From positions 1 through 64,000 of the forward strand of contig JAZMZK010000098.1 of the NCBI GenBank assembly GCA_045585955.1: 64,000 nt of DNA, in the 5' to 3' direction. Under the pieces are notes generated by a model. That model was not told where the DNA came from and ran no database searches. It saw only the letters and a program-made list of their open reading frames with translations. Positions 17,062-25,397 of the stretch are shown one piece after another. A program made the translations under genes and the position numbers. The DNA is from SIG78 sp045585955. Lineage in GTDB: Bacteria; Verrucomicrobiota; Lentisphaeria; Victivallales; Victivallaceae. Each line of letters starts with the position of its first letter. Positions within the stretch are counted from its first letter, which is position 1.

Positions 17062-19265
17062 AAAGATGGTTTTTCTTATTGCTGATGCCGTATCTGGCAA
17101 CAGCAGCAGAGTATGAATTTTTAACGCCGCAAGTGTTGGTGCTGAAAGACCCCAAGCCTTATAAATATACCTCCCACAGCATAAAAAAATCCGGTATCTG
17201 GGAGAAAGAAAACGCACTTTTGCGGGATAAAAAAGGCAATATCTTGCGAAAAGCGGATATAACTTTTTACAGCTATATAATTTTTGAAAAACCGCTGAAA
17301 GCCGGAGAAAAAGTCGATATTGCCGGATCGGTTCTGCAATACGATCCAGCTGTGCCCAGCAGTATATTCAAACTCAATCAAGTGGGCAACACCGTAAATC
17401 AAAAGCAGAAATTTGCCTATATGGGTGCATGGCTGGGGAGTGCCGGAGCTTTGCCGTTGAAACACCTTGCCGGGAAACCGTTTGAGATCCGCCGCAGTTC
17501 CGATGATAAATGCGTTTATAAAAATATTCTGAAACTCCGGCGGAATGACCCCGCTTATCAGGGTAAAACGCCCTTTACCGGCGAGGAAGTTCTGGAACTG
17601 GATTACTCAAGATTCAACACTCCGGGCAAATATTACTTTTTTGTGGAAAATATCGGGCGAAGTATGGTATTTACCATTGGTTCTGAAACTTTGAGCGAAG
17701 TTTTTTATATCCACGCCCGGGGCTTGTACCACAAACGCTGCGGAATTGCCAAAGCAGAACCTTTTACGGCGTGGACAACTCCGGCGTGCCACCAGCAAGT
17801 CGTCCGGGGGCGTTTCCCCGGCAATGCGGAACATTACCGCAAGGGTAAAGGTGAAAAGGATTTCGGATTTTTTGACCGCAAAGGCAACCGCATCGAGGTA
17901 AAACACTTTGAGCTTATCAAGCAGAATCCACCCTATAAAACTGAAATCATCACCGCTCCCGGCGGCTGGCACGATGCCGCGGACTACGACCGCCGCCCCT
18001 ATCATTTAAGGATAGTAAGCGATCTGGCAACACTTTATTTGATGAAGCCGGAGAATTTCATTGATAACCAGCTCAACATTCCCGAAAGCGGCAATAATAT
18101 ACCCGATATTCTTGACGAAGCCGCGTGGGGCGTAAAACACCTGCTGGCAGTTCAGCAAGCCGATGGCGGCGTAGGCACATGGTTTGAAACCGTGGGACAT
18201 CCCGGGCCAGGCGAAGGGTTGCCCCATGAAGAAAAACGCACTTATTATGTATCAAAGCCATCTCGTAACGGTACTTTGGAATACGCCGCAGCAGTTTCCA
18301 CGCTGGCGTTGGCAATGAAAAAAGCCGGAAGCACTGCCGAGGCGGAAAAGTATTTTCAATCGGCAGAAAAAGCGTGGCAGTTTGCTGTAAATCCGCAAAA
18401 CCGTCTGGCAGCAAGTTACATCTATAATAAAAAGGTTATCTTCTACCGGGAAAGTGCCGAACTTTCCAGCAAAGACCTCTTGATCGCCGGAGTGAATTTA
18501 TACAGCTTAAGCGGCGATAAAAAGTACCTTGCCGTGGTGCAGGAAAAGCAAAAATTTATCCGGCAGGAGTTCAACAAAGATTTCTGGAAATGGTCAGTTT
18601 TGTGCTGGATAAATCTGGAACAAGTTCCGGAAATCAACGGTATATTTGCTGAATACCGCAAAGTTATATTGCGCAATGCCAATAAAATGCTTGAGGATCA
18701 GGAAAATGCTTACCCCTACCGCACACTCTGGCACGCCGCCGATGCCGGATGGGTCCATGCTATGGCGTGGGGCAACTATCACCCGCTGCGGCGGGCAATG
18801 ACGCTGATTGCCGCTCATAAACTTACCGGGGAAGAAAAATATCTTAATGGAGCATACCTTGCCAATGACTTCCATAACGGAGCCAACCCCTTGGGGAGAA
18901 GTATGACCAGCGGACTGGGGAAAATCTATCCGGCAGTTTTCCTTGATCTGGTAAGTTACGCTGACGATATCGGCGAATTTGTGCCGGGGATCACGCCTTA
19001 CGGCAACACCTTCGGGCTTGACCGCAATGCGGTGAAAATGGTGTATGGAAAATCTGCTGATAAACTGCCGATTTTCCGCAGATATGTGAATTTGGAATTT
19101 TTGAGCGTGCCAGCCAGCGAATACAGCATCTGGGAAACCATCGCCCCGGCGGCGGTAACAACGGGCTACTTGCTGGAAAAGGCTCAACAGCCGTTAAAAG
19201 AGTGGAAAAAACGCCGCCCCGCCGGAGATTTCCGGAAACTCCCGGGCTATAAGGCGTTGCCATGA
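17058..19265 (+). CDS. Secreted glycoside hydrolase family 9 (endoglucanase-like)
   Basis: 735 residues. A short signal peptide (MKRWFFLLLMPYLATA) is followed by an N-terminal Ig-like (cellulase N) domain of about 200 residues and an (alpha/alpha)6 barrel. GGWHDAADYD, near residues 302-311, holds the paired catalytic aspartates of GH9, and DILDEAAWGVKHLL is another family landmark; the proton donor is probably the Glu in YSIWETIAP near residue 690. GH9 enzymes cut beta-1,4-glucans. Its place inside a polysaccharide synthesis operon suggests trimming or turnover of a beta-linked polymer made here, rather than feeding. Overlaps the Wzy-like gene by four bases. Confidence 0.82.
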   Translation: MKRWFFLLLMPYLATAAEYEFLTPQVLVLKDPKPYKYTSHSIKKSGIWEKENALLRDKKGNILRKADITFYSYIIFEKPLKAGEKVDIAGSVLQYDPAVPSSIFKLNQVGNTVNQKQKFAYMGAWLGSAGALPLKHLAGKPFEIRRSSDDKCVYKNILKLRRNDPAYQGKTPFTGEEVLELDYSRFNTPGKYYFFVENIGRSMVFTIGSETLSEVFYIHARGLYHKRCGIAKAEPFTAWTTPACHQQVVRGRFPGNAEHYRKGKGEKDFGFFDRKGNRIEVKHFELIKQNPPYKTEIITAPGGWHDAADYDRRPYHLRIVSDLATLYLMKPENFIDNQLNIPESGNNIPDILDEAAWGVKHLLAVQQADGGVGTWFETVGHPGPGEGLPHEEKRTYYVSKPSRNGTLEYAAAVSTLALAMKKAGSTAEAEKYFQSAEKAWQFAVNPQNRLAASYIYNKKVIFYRESAELSSKDLLIAGVNLYSLSGDKKYLAVVQEKQKFIRQEFNKDFWKWSVLCWINLEQVPEINGIFAEYRKVILRNANKMLEDQENAYPYRTLWHAADAGWVHAMAWGNYHPLRRAMTLIAAHKLTGEEKYLNGAYLANDFHNGANPLGRSMTSGLGKIYPAVFLDLVSYADDIGEFVPGITPYGNTFGLDRNAVKMVYGKSADKLPIFRRYVNLEFLSVPASEYSIWETIAPAAVTTGYLLEKAQQPLKEWKKRRPAGDFRKLPGYKALP

Positions 19266-19272
19266 GGTAAAT

Positions 19273-20421
19273 ATGAAACACCAAACCATTGAAATATTTT
19301 TATTTATAGATGCACTGGGCTGGAAGATCGTTAACGATCACAACTATCTTGCGGAACTTTTGCCGAACCGCAAAAAAATCCTTATGCAGTTTGGCTACTC
19401 CAGCAGTGCCATACCCACTATTCTTTCGGGCAAAACGCCATCTGAACACGGCCATTTGGGGTTGTTTTGCTTTGCTCCGGAAAAGTCGCCATTCAAAAAA
19501 ATATCCAAATTGGCGTGGGCTTTCAAACCGGCAAGTTTCTGGAACCGGGGGCGGGTGCGGCACCATTTATCCAAATTCCTGAAAAAACTCTACGGCTTTA
19601 CCGGATATTTTCAGCTTTACCGAATGCCGATATGGAAATTGAAGTTCGTGGATTACTGCGAGAAGCGGGATCTCTTTGTTGCCAAGGGTATGGGAAATAT
19701 TGATAATCTGCACGATGTTTTGAGCCGGAAAAAGGTGAATTTCCACATTTCCAACTGGCGTTTGAGCGATGAAGAGAATTTTTCGGCAGCCTCGAAAGCT
19801 CTTGAAGCAGGCAAAAATTTTCTCTTTGTTTACACCGCAAGTTTTGATGGAACTTTGCACGATAAAGTAAAAGATTTTGCGGCGGTGCAAAACAAACTTG
19901 ACACCCTTGAAACTTACATCGAAGAGCTTTACCGCAAAGCTCAAGAGTATGCTGAAACTGTGCATTTTACCGTGATTTCCGACCACGGCATGACCCCGCT
20001 TGCCGGTACGGTGGATGTTATGCAAGCGGTGGAAAAAAGCGGATTGGTTTTCGGGCAGGATTACGGAGCTTGCTTTGACTCCACCATGGCAAGATTTTAT
20101 TATTTGAGCAAAAAGGCTGAAAGTGTTATTCCGGAAATAATGAAAAAGTTTCCGGGCCGCTTTTTGAGCCAAAATGAAGAGAAAAAATACGGCATTTACC
20201 GCACTGACCGGATGTTTGGTGACGCAATTTTCCTGCTGGATGCGGGAATCCAGATCGTGCCGTCGGATATGGGCAGCAAGCCCTTGAACGGTATGCACGG
20301 TTTTGCCCCCGAAGATGAAGACTCGTTTGCGGCAATACTCTCCAACACGGATTTGCCGGAAAATATAAACTCGGTAGCTGATTATTTTGATTTTATGATA
20401 GAAAGAGCAAATGATTTATGA
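19273..20421 (+). CDS. Alkaline phosphatase superfamily protein (phosphodiesterase/nucleotide pyrophosphatase-like)
   Basis: 382 residues, no signal peptide seen. The fold is suggested by an early FIDALGW (metal-binding Asp), YSSSAIPTILSGKTPSEHGHLG (catalytic Ser/Thr region and His), SDHGM (metal-binding Asp-His) near residue 237, and GMHGF near 338. These fit type I phosphodiesterase/nucleotide pyrophosphatase enzymes. In this locus it might process a phosphorylated sugar, lipid or nucleotide product; no direct evidence separates these. The flippase gene starts in its stop codon (four-base overlap). Confidence 0.72.
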   Translation: MKHQTIEIFLFIDALGWKIVNDHNYLAELLPNRKKILMQFGYSSSAIPTILSGKTPSEHGHLGLFCFAPEKSPFKKISKLAWAFKPASFWNRGRVRHHLSKFLKKLYGFTGYFQLYRMPIWKLKFVDYCEKRDLFVAKGMGNIDNLHDVLSRKKVNFHISNWRLSDEENFSAASKALEAGKNFLFVYTASFDGTLHDKVKDFAAVQNKLDTLETYIEELYRKAQEYAETVHFTVISDHGMTPLAGTVDVMQAVEKSGLVFGQDYGACFDSTMARFYYLSKKAESVIPEIMKKFPGRFLSQNEEKKYGIYRTDRMFGDAIFLLDAGIQIVPSDMGSKPLNGMHGFAPEDEDSFAAILSNTDLPENINSVADYFDFMIERANDL

Positions 20422-21959
20422 AAATACCATTTTTCAAAAACACCGTAACCAACTATTTTTCCATGTTTGTCAGGTTGGTGCAAGGCATTATCGTTACCCG
20501 CTGGCTCATCAGCCATCTGGGGGAGGCTCAATACGGCTTGTGGGTCATGTTGTGGAGCTTTTTCAGCTACGCACTTTTGCTGGACTTGGGCTTTGGCGTG
20601 GCGGCACAGAAAGTTACGGCAACTGAACTTTATAAAAAAGATATTGAAAAATACAATCACACCATTTCCAGCATATTTTTCAGCCATGTAACAATGGCAC
20701 TTCTGATATTGCCGCTGACTTTGGTGGGCATGTATTATGTGCGGGAACTCTTCCATTTGCCCGCCGATGCAACAACGGAATATATCCGGTTTTGCCGGGA
20801 AGCCTTGCTGTTGAGCGGCTTGGCGGCAATGATCGTTTTTCCGCTGGGGGTGTTCCCGGAAATATTGGTGGGATTGCAGAAACTTTATTTGCGTAACTAC
20901 ATAATAATCATTTCAAAAGTTCTGGAGCTGGCGGGAGTCATCGTCATATTTTCTATGGAGTGGGGCTTGTTCAAGCTGCTGGTGTTTGTGATGCTCATTA
21001 TGGGCTCCACCCAGCTTGCCATGCTTATAGCGGTGTGGAAAAGCATTCCCCAATTCCGCATAAGACTGGCGTTTGATAAAGAGGTGTTCAAAGGTATATT
21101 CCATTTCAGCAGTGCTGTTTACATCATTTCCATCGGGCGGATGATCTGGGAGCGGGGCATGTTTTTACTTATAAGTATATTTTGCGGGCTGGCTCCGGTG
21201 GGTATCTTTCAGCTGGGGAGCCGGATACCCTTTCTTATCCAGCAGGTTTCCTTGCCTTATGTGGAAAATATTTCGCCCATATCCGCCTTGCTCCACAGCC
21301 GCAAACGCACCATGCACCTGGCTCAAATATTGATGCGTTCCATAAGGTGGGTGAACTTTTTTGCGGCGGGGGCAACAGTTATGGTGATGATTTATGCCCC
21401 CAGAATAATCCTGCTGCTGTTTAATGTGGAAAGCGTTGAAGCGGCGTTCATCTGCCGGTTGATGGTGCTTTTTGTCTATTTTCTGCTGGTTTGCCGCAGC
21501 ATACCCGAAAAGTTCCTGACCATGGCTGAAGAGCACAAATTTCTGGCAAAAGTCCAGAGTTTTGAAAGTATTTTCTTTATTGCCATATCAGTTATCGGGC
21601 TTTTGCTCAAGCCCCATGAACTTATTGTGGTTGGTGCCATGATCTTGACCAAATTCATGGGAACTGTGGGGTTTGTATTGCCGCATCTGATAAAAAGAGC
21701 CAATATCAAATTGCGATTCTTTATACTCTATTCTTTGTTTGAACCGGCACTTTTAGCCTTGGCAACGGGGATGGTCTGTTACTGGCAATACTATCTTTTG
21801 CGGGGCAAAGTGCATGAATTTTTCCTGCTGGCGCTGGCGGGATTTTCCGGCGTGATCATCTATTTCCCGGCACTCTATTACATGATGTTCGACCATGCCG
21901 AACGGCTCCGGGCAAAGAAGCTCATCAAAAAATTCACCGGCAAACTCAAGAGGGCGTAA
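20418..21959 (+). CDS. Polysaccharide flippase (Wzx-like, MOP superfamily)
   Basis: 513 residues with 12-14 membrane helices and a basic C-terminus. The N-terminal FFKNTVTNYFSMFVRLVQGIIVTRWLI and LGEAQYGLWVMLWSF are typical of oligosaccharide flippases of the polysaccharide biosynthesis protein family. It would move lipid-linked repeat units across the inner membrane for the Wzy-like polymerase. Overlaps the preceding gene by four bases and is followed after three bases by the STAS gene. Confidence 0.85.
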   Translation: MKIPFFKNTVTNYFSMFVRLVQGIIVTRWLISHLGEAQYGLWVMLWSFFSYALLLDLGFGVAAQKVTATELYKKDIEKYNHTISSIFFSHVTMALLILPLTLVGMYYVRELFHLPADATTEYIRFCREALLLSGLAAMIVFPLGVFPEILVGLQKLYLRNYIIIISKVLELAGVIVIFSMEWGLFKLLVFVMLIMGSTQLAMLIAVWKSIPQFRIRLAFDKEVFKGIFHFSSAVYIISIGRMIWERGMFLLISIFCGLAPVGIFQLGSRIPFLIQQVSLPYVENISPISALLHSRKRTMHLAQILMRSIRWVNFFAAGATVMVMIYAPRIILLLFNVESVEAAFICRLMVLFVYFLLVCRSIPEKFLTMAEEHKFLAKVQSFESIFFIAISVIGLLLKPHELIVVGAMILTKFMGTVGFVLPHLIKRANIKLRFFILYSLFEPALLALATGMVCYWQYYLLRGKVHEFFLLALAGFSGVIIYFPALYYMMFDHAERLRAKKLIKKFTGKLKRA

Positions 21960-21962
21960 ATT

Positions 21963-22313
21963 ATGGAAATGCGTTTTGAATATATCAATAAAGTCCTGAT
22001 CGCACATGTACAATGCTACCTTGACCGGCTGGGAGCCGAAAACTTCAAATATGTTTTAAGTGAACGCATGAAGCCCGGCGAAAACATTGTGCTGGATCTG
22101 GAAAAACTGGTCAATATAGATAATTACGGCTTGGATGCCTTGCTTGCCATGGCACAGAAAGCTCTGGAAAATGATTCGGTAATCAAATTGGCACGGGTAA
22201 GTACCGATATGCAGATCGTGCTGGATATAACCAAAGTCTACCGGGTCTTTGAAATTTACCCCACTATCGAAGAAGCCGTGGCAAGCTGTGTTCAAGCAGG
22301 AGATAAAGCATGA
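21963..22313 (+). CDS. STAS-domain protein lacking the usual phospho-serine
   Basis: 116 residues, a single STAS domain as in anti-sigma factor antagonists. Family landmarks are the N-terminal strand (KVLIAHVQCYLDRLGAENF), NIVLDLEKLVNIDNYGLDALLAM and the C-terminal YRVFEIYPTIEEAV. The phosphorylated serine normally follows the D-x(0-1) in D-S-S/T-G; here the site reads NIDNYGL, with Asn or Tyr, so switching by a kinase of the SpoIIAB type is unlikely. Its place between the flippase and a glycosyltransferase, overlapping the latter by four bases, suggests control or scaffolding of polysaccharide synthesis. No partner kinase or anti-sigma factor is in the window. Confidence 0.75.
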   Translation: MEMRFEYINKVLIAHVQCYLDRLGAENFKYVLSERMKPGENIVLDLEKLVNIDNYGLDALLAMAQKALENDSVIKLARVSTDMQIVLDITKVYRVFEIYPTIEEAVASCVQAGDKA

Positions 22314-23125
22314 TCTCGGTTTTGATGCGATCACATAACGATATAAAATATATCCGGCAGACTGTGGAAATGCTGTTGGCGCAAAGGGTGGATGAAGCTG
22401 TGGAGATCATCTCCTGCGACGACCGCTCCACTGACGGTACCACAGAGTATCTGGCAAGTGTGCCGGAGCTGCGCCGCATCGCTCCGCCGGAAGGTAAATA
22501 TGTACCCGGTAAGACTTTGAATTATATGATAAGTCTGGCAAAAGGCGATATAATAGTATTCAACAACAGCGACGCCATACCTCAAAAACACGATTATTTG
22601 AAAAATCTGACCGCACCTTTGCAAGACCCAAGTGTGGATTGTGTTTTCGGCAACCAGATCGCCAGAAAAGATGCTTACTTTGTAGTAAAAAAAGACTATG
22701 AACGGGCATTCGGTGATGGCTCAATATCAACAGCTTGGGATAACTTTTTTTCGCTGGTATCGTCGGGCTTCCGCAAAGCTGATTTGCTTGCTAAACCCTT
22801 TAATGAAAATATCCAGTATTCCGAAGATGCCGACTGGGTAAAACGCTATAACGCAAAAATCGTGTATGTGCCCGCTGCCGTGGTGGAACACTCTCACAAC
22901 TATACCCTTAAAGAGGTAAAAAAACGCTTTTTCAACGAAGGCGTTGCCGACAGGCAAATGGGCAAACCGGATATGAGTTTTTGCCGCTGTATCAAAAGCA
23001 TTGCCGCAGAAACTTTGCGGGATTGGGTCTTTCTTGCCAAACACCGGAAGATCAAAGAATTTTTCTACGCCCCCCTTTACCGTTTTGTGCAAAAAACAAG
23101 TTACTACCGGGGGACAAAACAATGA
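22310..23125 (+). CDS. Family 2 glycosyltransferase
   Basis: 271 residues. The GT-A nucleotide-binding start (SVLMRSHNDIKYI), CDDRSTDGTTEYLA, the DIIVFNNSDAIP segment where the DxD-type acidic site lies (NSD here), and YSEDADWVKR with the catalytic-base-like ED are all present. It would add one sugar of the repeat unit; donor and linkage are unknown. Overlaps both neighbours by four bases. Confidence 0.85.
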   Translation: MISVLMRSHNDIKYIRQTVEMLLAQRVDEAVEIISCDDRSTDGTTEYLASVPELRRIAPPEGKYVPGKTLNYMISLAKGDIIVFNNSDAIPQKHDYLKNLTAPLQDPSVDCVFGNQIARKDAYFVVKKDYERAFGDGSISTAWDNFFSLVSSGFRKADLLAKPFNENIQYSEDADWVKRYNAKIVYVPAAVVEHSHNYTLKEVKKRFFNEGVADRQMGKPDMSFCRCIKSIAAETLRDWVFLAKHRKIKEFFYAPLYRFVQKTSYYRGTKQ

Positions 23126-24318
23126 AAATCGCTCATATCGTCCGCCGCTTTACCTTTAACGAATGGGGCGGCACTGAAAGTGTGGTCTGGAACATTGCTT
23201 TGCAGCAGCAAGCTCAAGGGTTACAGCCGGAAATAATCTGCACCGCCGCTTTGGATAAAGTTGGCGAAGAAATTATCAATGGCATTGTTATAAAAAGATT
23301 TCCCTACTTTTACCCCTATTTCCCCATGCCGGAAAAGGATAGATCAGCGTTGGATAAAAAGGGCGGCAACCCCTTGACTCCGGAGCTGCTGCGTTATTTG
23401 CGGAATGGTAATTTTGATATATTCCACCTTCACGCCGGAGGCAGGATCGCCAACTACGCCATCAAGCTGGGGAAAGCGTTGCACACGCCTTGCATTATGA
23501 GTCTGCACGGTGGAGCTTGTGCCATACCAACTGAAGAGATGGAATTGATGCTTAAACCCTTGAAGCACAAATTTTCTTACGGCGGCATCATCGACCGGCT
23601 ATTTCAACTGCAACATGCTCCCGAAAGTGCTGCCGATCTGCTGTTGGCATTAAGTAAAGAAGAAAAAACTCAACTCGAAAAGCGTTATCCCGGCAAAAAG
23701 GTCCAACTTTTCCCCAACGGTATATTGCACCGGGAACTGCCGGAGGTTGGTGATTTCCGGGAAAAATATAATATACCTTTTGATAAAAAAGTTATCTTGT
23801 GCATATCCAGAATAGATTACCAGAAAAATCAGAAGCTCCTGCTGGAACTTATTAAACAGCAATCAGATACCCATTTGCTGCTGATTGGCCCAGTAACCGC
23901 ATCGTGGTATTACAATGATATTCTTTCAACAGCTGAAACGCTGAAAGTAAAAGAGCGTTTGACCATCATCCCCGGCTTGAAGCCCGATAGTGTGGAACTT
24001 TTACAGGCGTTGAAAACGGCATATTGCTTTGTATTGCCCAGCCGCCATGAACCCTTCGGCATTGCCGCCTTGGAAGCGTTGGATGCTCAAGTGCCGCTGA
24101 TCGCCGCTGCAGTGGGCGGGTTGAAGGATTTTCTTATTGACGGAAAAAATGCCCTTTTGTTTGAAGATAATAACGCTGCAAGTCTGCTTGAAGCGTACAA
24201 TAAAATCGAGTTGCTGCGTAATGATTTGATCGCCGGCGGCAGAGCAACCGCTCAAGAGTACAACTGGCAGAGCATTGCCGGAAAACTTACTGCTGTTTAC
24301 CGGGAGTTTAAAGCATGA
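23122..24318 (+). CDS. Family 4 glycosyltransferase
   Basis: 398 residues from ATG 23122, which overlaps the previous stop (ATGA). GT-B fold: an N-terminal half beginning MKIAHIVRRFTFNEWGGTE and a C-terminal half with LCISRIDYQKN, then the E-x7-E nucleotide-sugar site in SRHEPFGIAALEALDAQVPLIAA. It builds part of the repeat unit; sugar not predictable. It overlaps the next glycosyltransferase by four bases. Confidence 0.87.
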   Translation: MKIAHIVRRFTFNEWGGTESVVWNIALQQQAQGLQPEIICTAALDKVGEEIINGIVIKRFPYFYPYFPMPEKDRSALDKKGGNPLTPELLRYLRNGNFDIFHLHAGGRIANYAIKLGKALHTPCIMSLHGGACAIPTEEMELMLKPLKHKFSYGGIIDRLFQLQHAPESAADLLLALSKEEKTQLEKRYPGKKVQLFPNGILHRELPEVGDFREKYNIPFDKKVILCISRIDYQKNQKLLLELIKQQSDTHLLLIGPVTASWYYNDILSTAETLKVKERLTIIPGLKPDSVELLQALKTAYCFVLPSRHEPFGIAALEALDAQVPLIAAAVGGLKDFLIDGKNALLFEDNNAASLLEAYNKIELLRNDLIAGGRATAQEYNWQSIAGKLTAVYREFKA

Positions 24319-25397
24319 AAAATATCCTTTACATCGGTAAATACAACGGCATTATTGGCGGCATCGAGCGTTATATGCAAAAAAGTGCCGAGCTTTTGCG
24401 GCAAAATGGTTTTGCAGTGCATTATCGTTATATTGAAAATGGCGGCAAGGATGAGAACGCTTTTGCTACGGCATTTACTACCATAAAAAAGTTTGCCCCC
24501 AACGATGAGCTTTTGCAGACTTGCGATATGGCAATACTGCACAATATTATAGATGTAAAGTATTTGCAATATCTCCCACTTGACAGGACATTCTTTTTTG
24601 CTCACGACCACAATATATACTGCCAGCGGCACCACTATTATATGCCCATTGGCAGAATAAACTGTCATCGTGCGTACAATAAATTCATCTGTCAGCTTTG
24701 TTCGCTGGGGAGAAATCCGGTGCCGCCATTAAAAGAATACCGCAAATTTCCGGCATTGGTTCTTTCGGATTTTATGGTAGAAAATCTGCATAAAAACGGC
24801 TTTGAAAAAGTCTTCAAGCTCCCGGCATTTATCAAAACATCCGCAAATGAACGCAAATTTATGCCTGATGGAGTTCTGCGGATACTCTTTCTGGGGCAGC
24901 TTATCCGGGGCAAAGGAGCGGATATTATGCTGAAAGCACTGGCAAAGCTGGATATACCATTTACTTGTACCATTGCCGGAGATGGCAAAGATCGGCCTAT
25001 GTTGGAATCGCTGGTTGAAAAATTCAAATTGTGTGATAAAGTACACTTTACAGGTTTTGTCAGCGAACCGGAAAAGTTGTGGGCAAATTGCGATATATTC
25101 TGTTTCCCCATCCGCTGGCAGGAGCCTTTTGGGCTGGTAGGCTTGGAAGCTATGGCACACGGCGTGCCGGTGGCGGCATTCGATCTGGGCGGTGTCAGAG
25201 AGTATCTGACCAAAGGTTGCGGTGCGCTTATCCCGGAAAAGGATGTGGACTTTGCAGCAAAAGCCCTGACTTTATTTTATCAGCAGCCGGAACTGTTGAA
25301 AGAATTGGGCAAAAACGCTTTGTGGATAGCCCAAAATAATTTTTCGGAAGATATGTTTATAAAGAAATTTAAAGAAATCTGCGGGAGGCTGTTGTGA
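24315..25397 (+). CDS. Family 4 glycosyltransferase
   Basis: 360 residues. Begins MKNILYIGKYNGIIGGIERYM (GT-B acceptor half with the glycine-rich loop). The donor half has LFLGQLIRGKGAD and the E-x7-E site in RWQEPFGLVGLEAMAHGVPVAAF. A central segment contains several cysteines (CQRHHYYMP, CHRAYNKFICQLC), as in some GT4 proteins. Adds a sugar of unknown identity. Overlaps its neighbours by four bases on both sides. Confidence 0.87.
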   Translation: MKNILYIGKYNGIIGGIERYMQKSAELLRQNGFAVHYRYIENGGKDENAFATAFTTIKKFAPNDELLQTCDMAILHNIIDVKYLQYLPLDRTFFFAHDHNIYCQRHHYYMPIGRINCHRAYNKFICQLCSLGRNPVPPLKEYRKFPALVLSDFMVENLHKNGFEKVFKLPAFIKTSANERKFMPDGVLRILFLGQLIRGKGADIMLKALAKLDIPFTCTIAGDGKDRPMLESLVEKFKLCDKVHFTGFVSEPEKLWANCDIFCFPIRWQEPFGLVGLEAMAHGVPVAAFDLGGVREYLTKGCGALIPEKDVDFAAKALTLFYQQPELLKELGKNALWIAQNNFSEDMFIKKFKEICGRLL

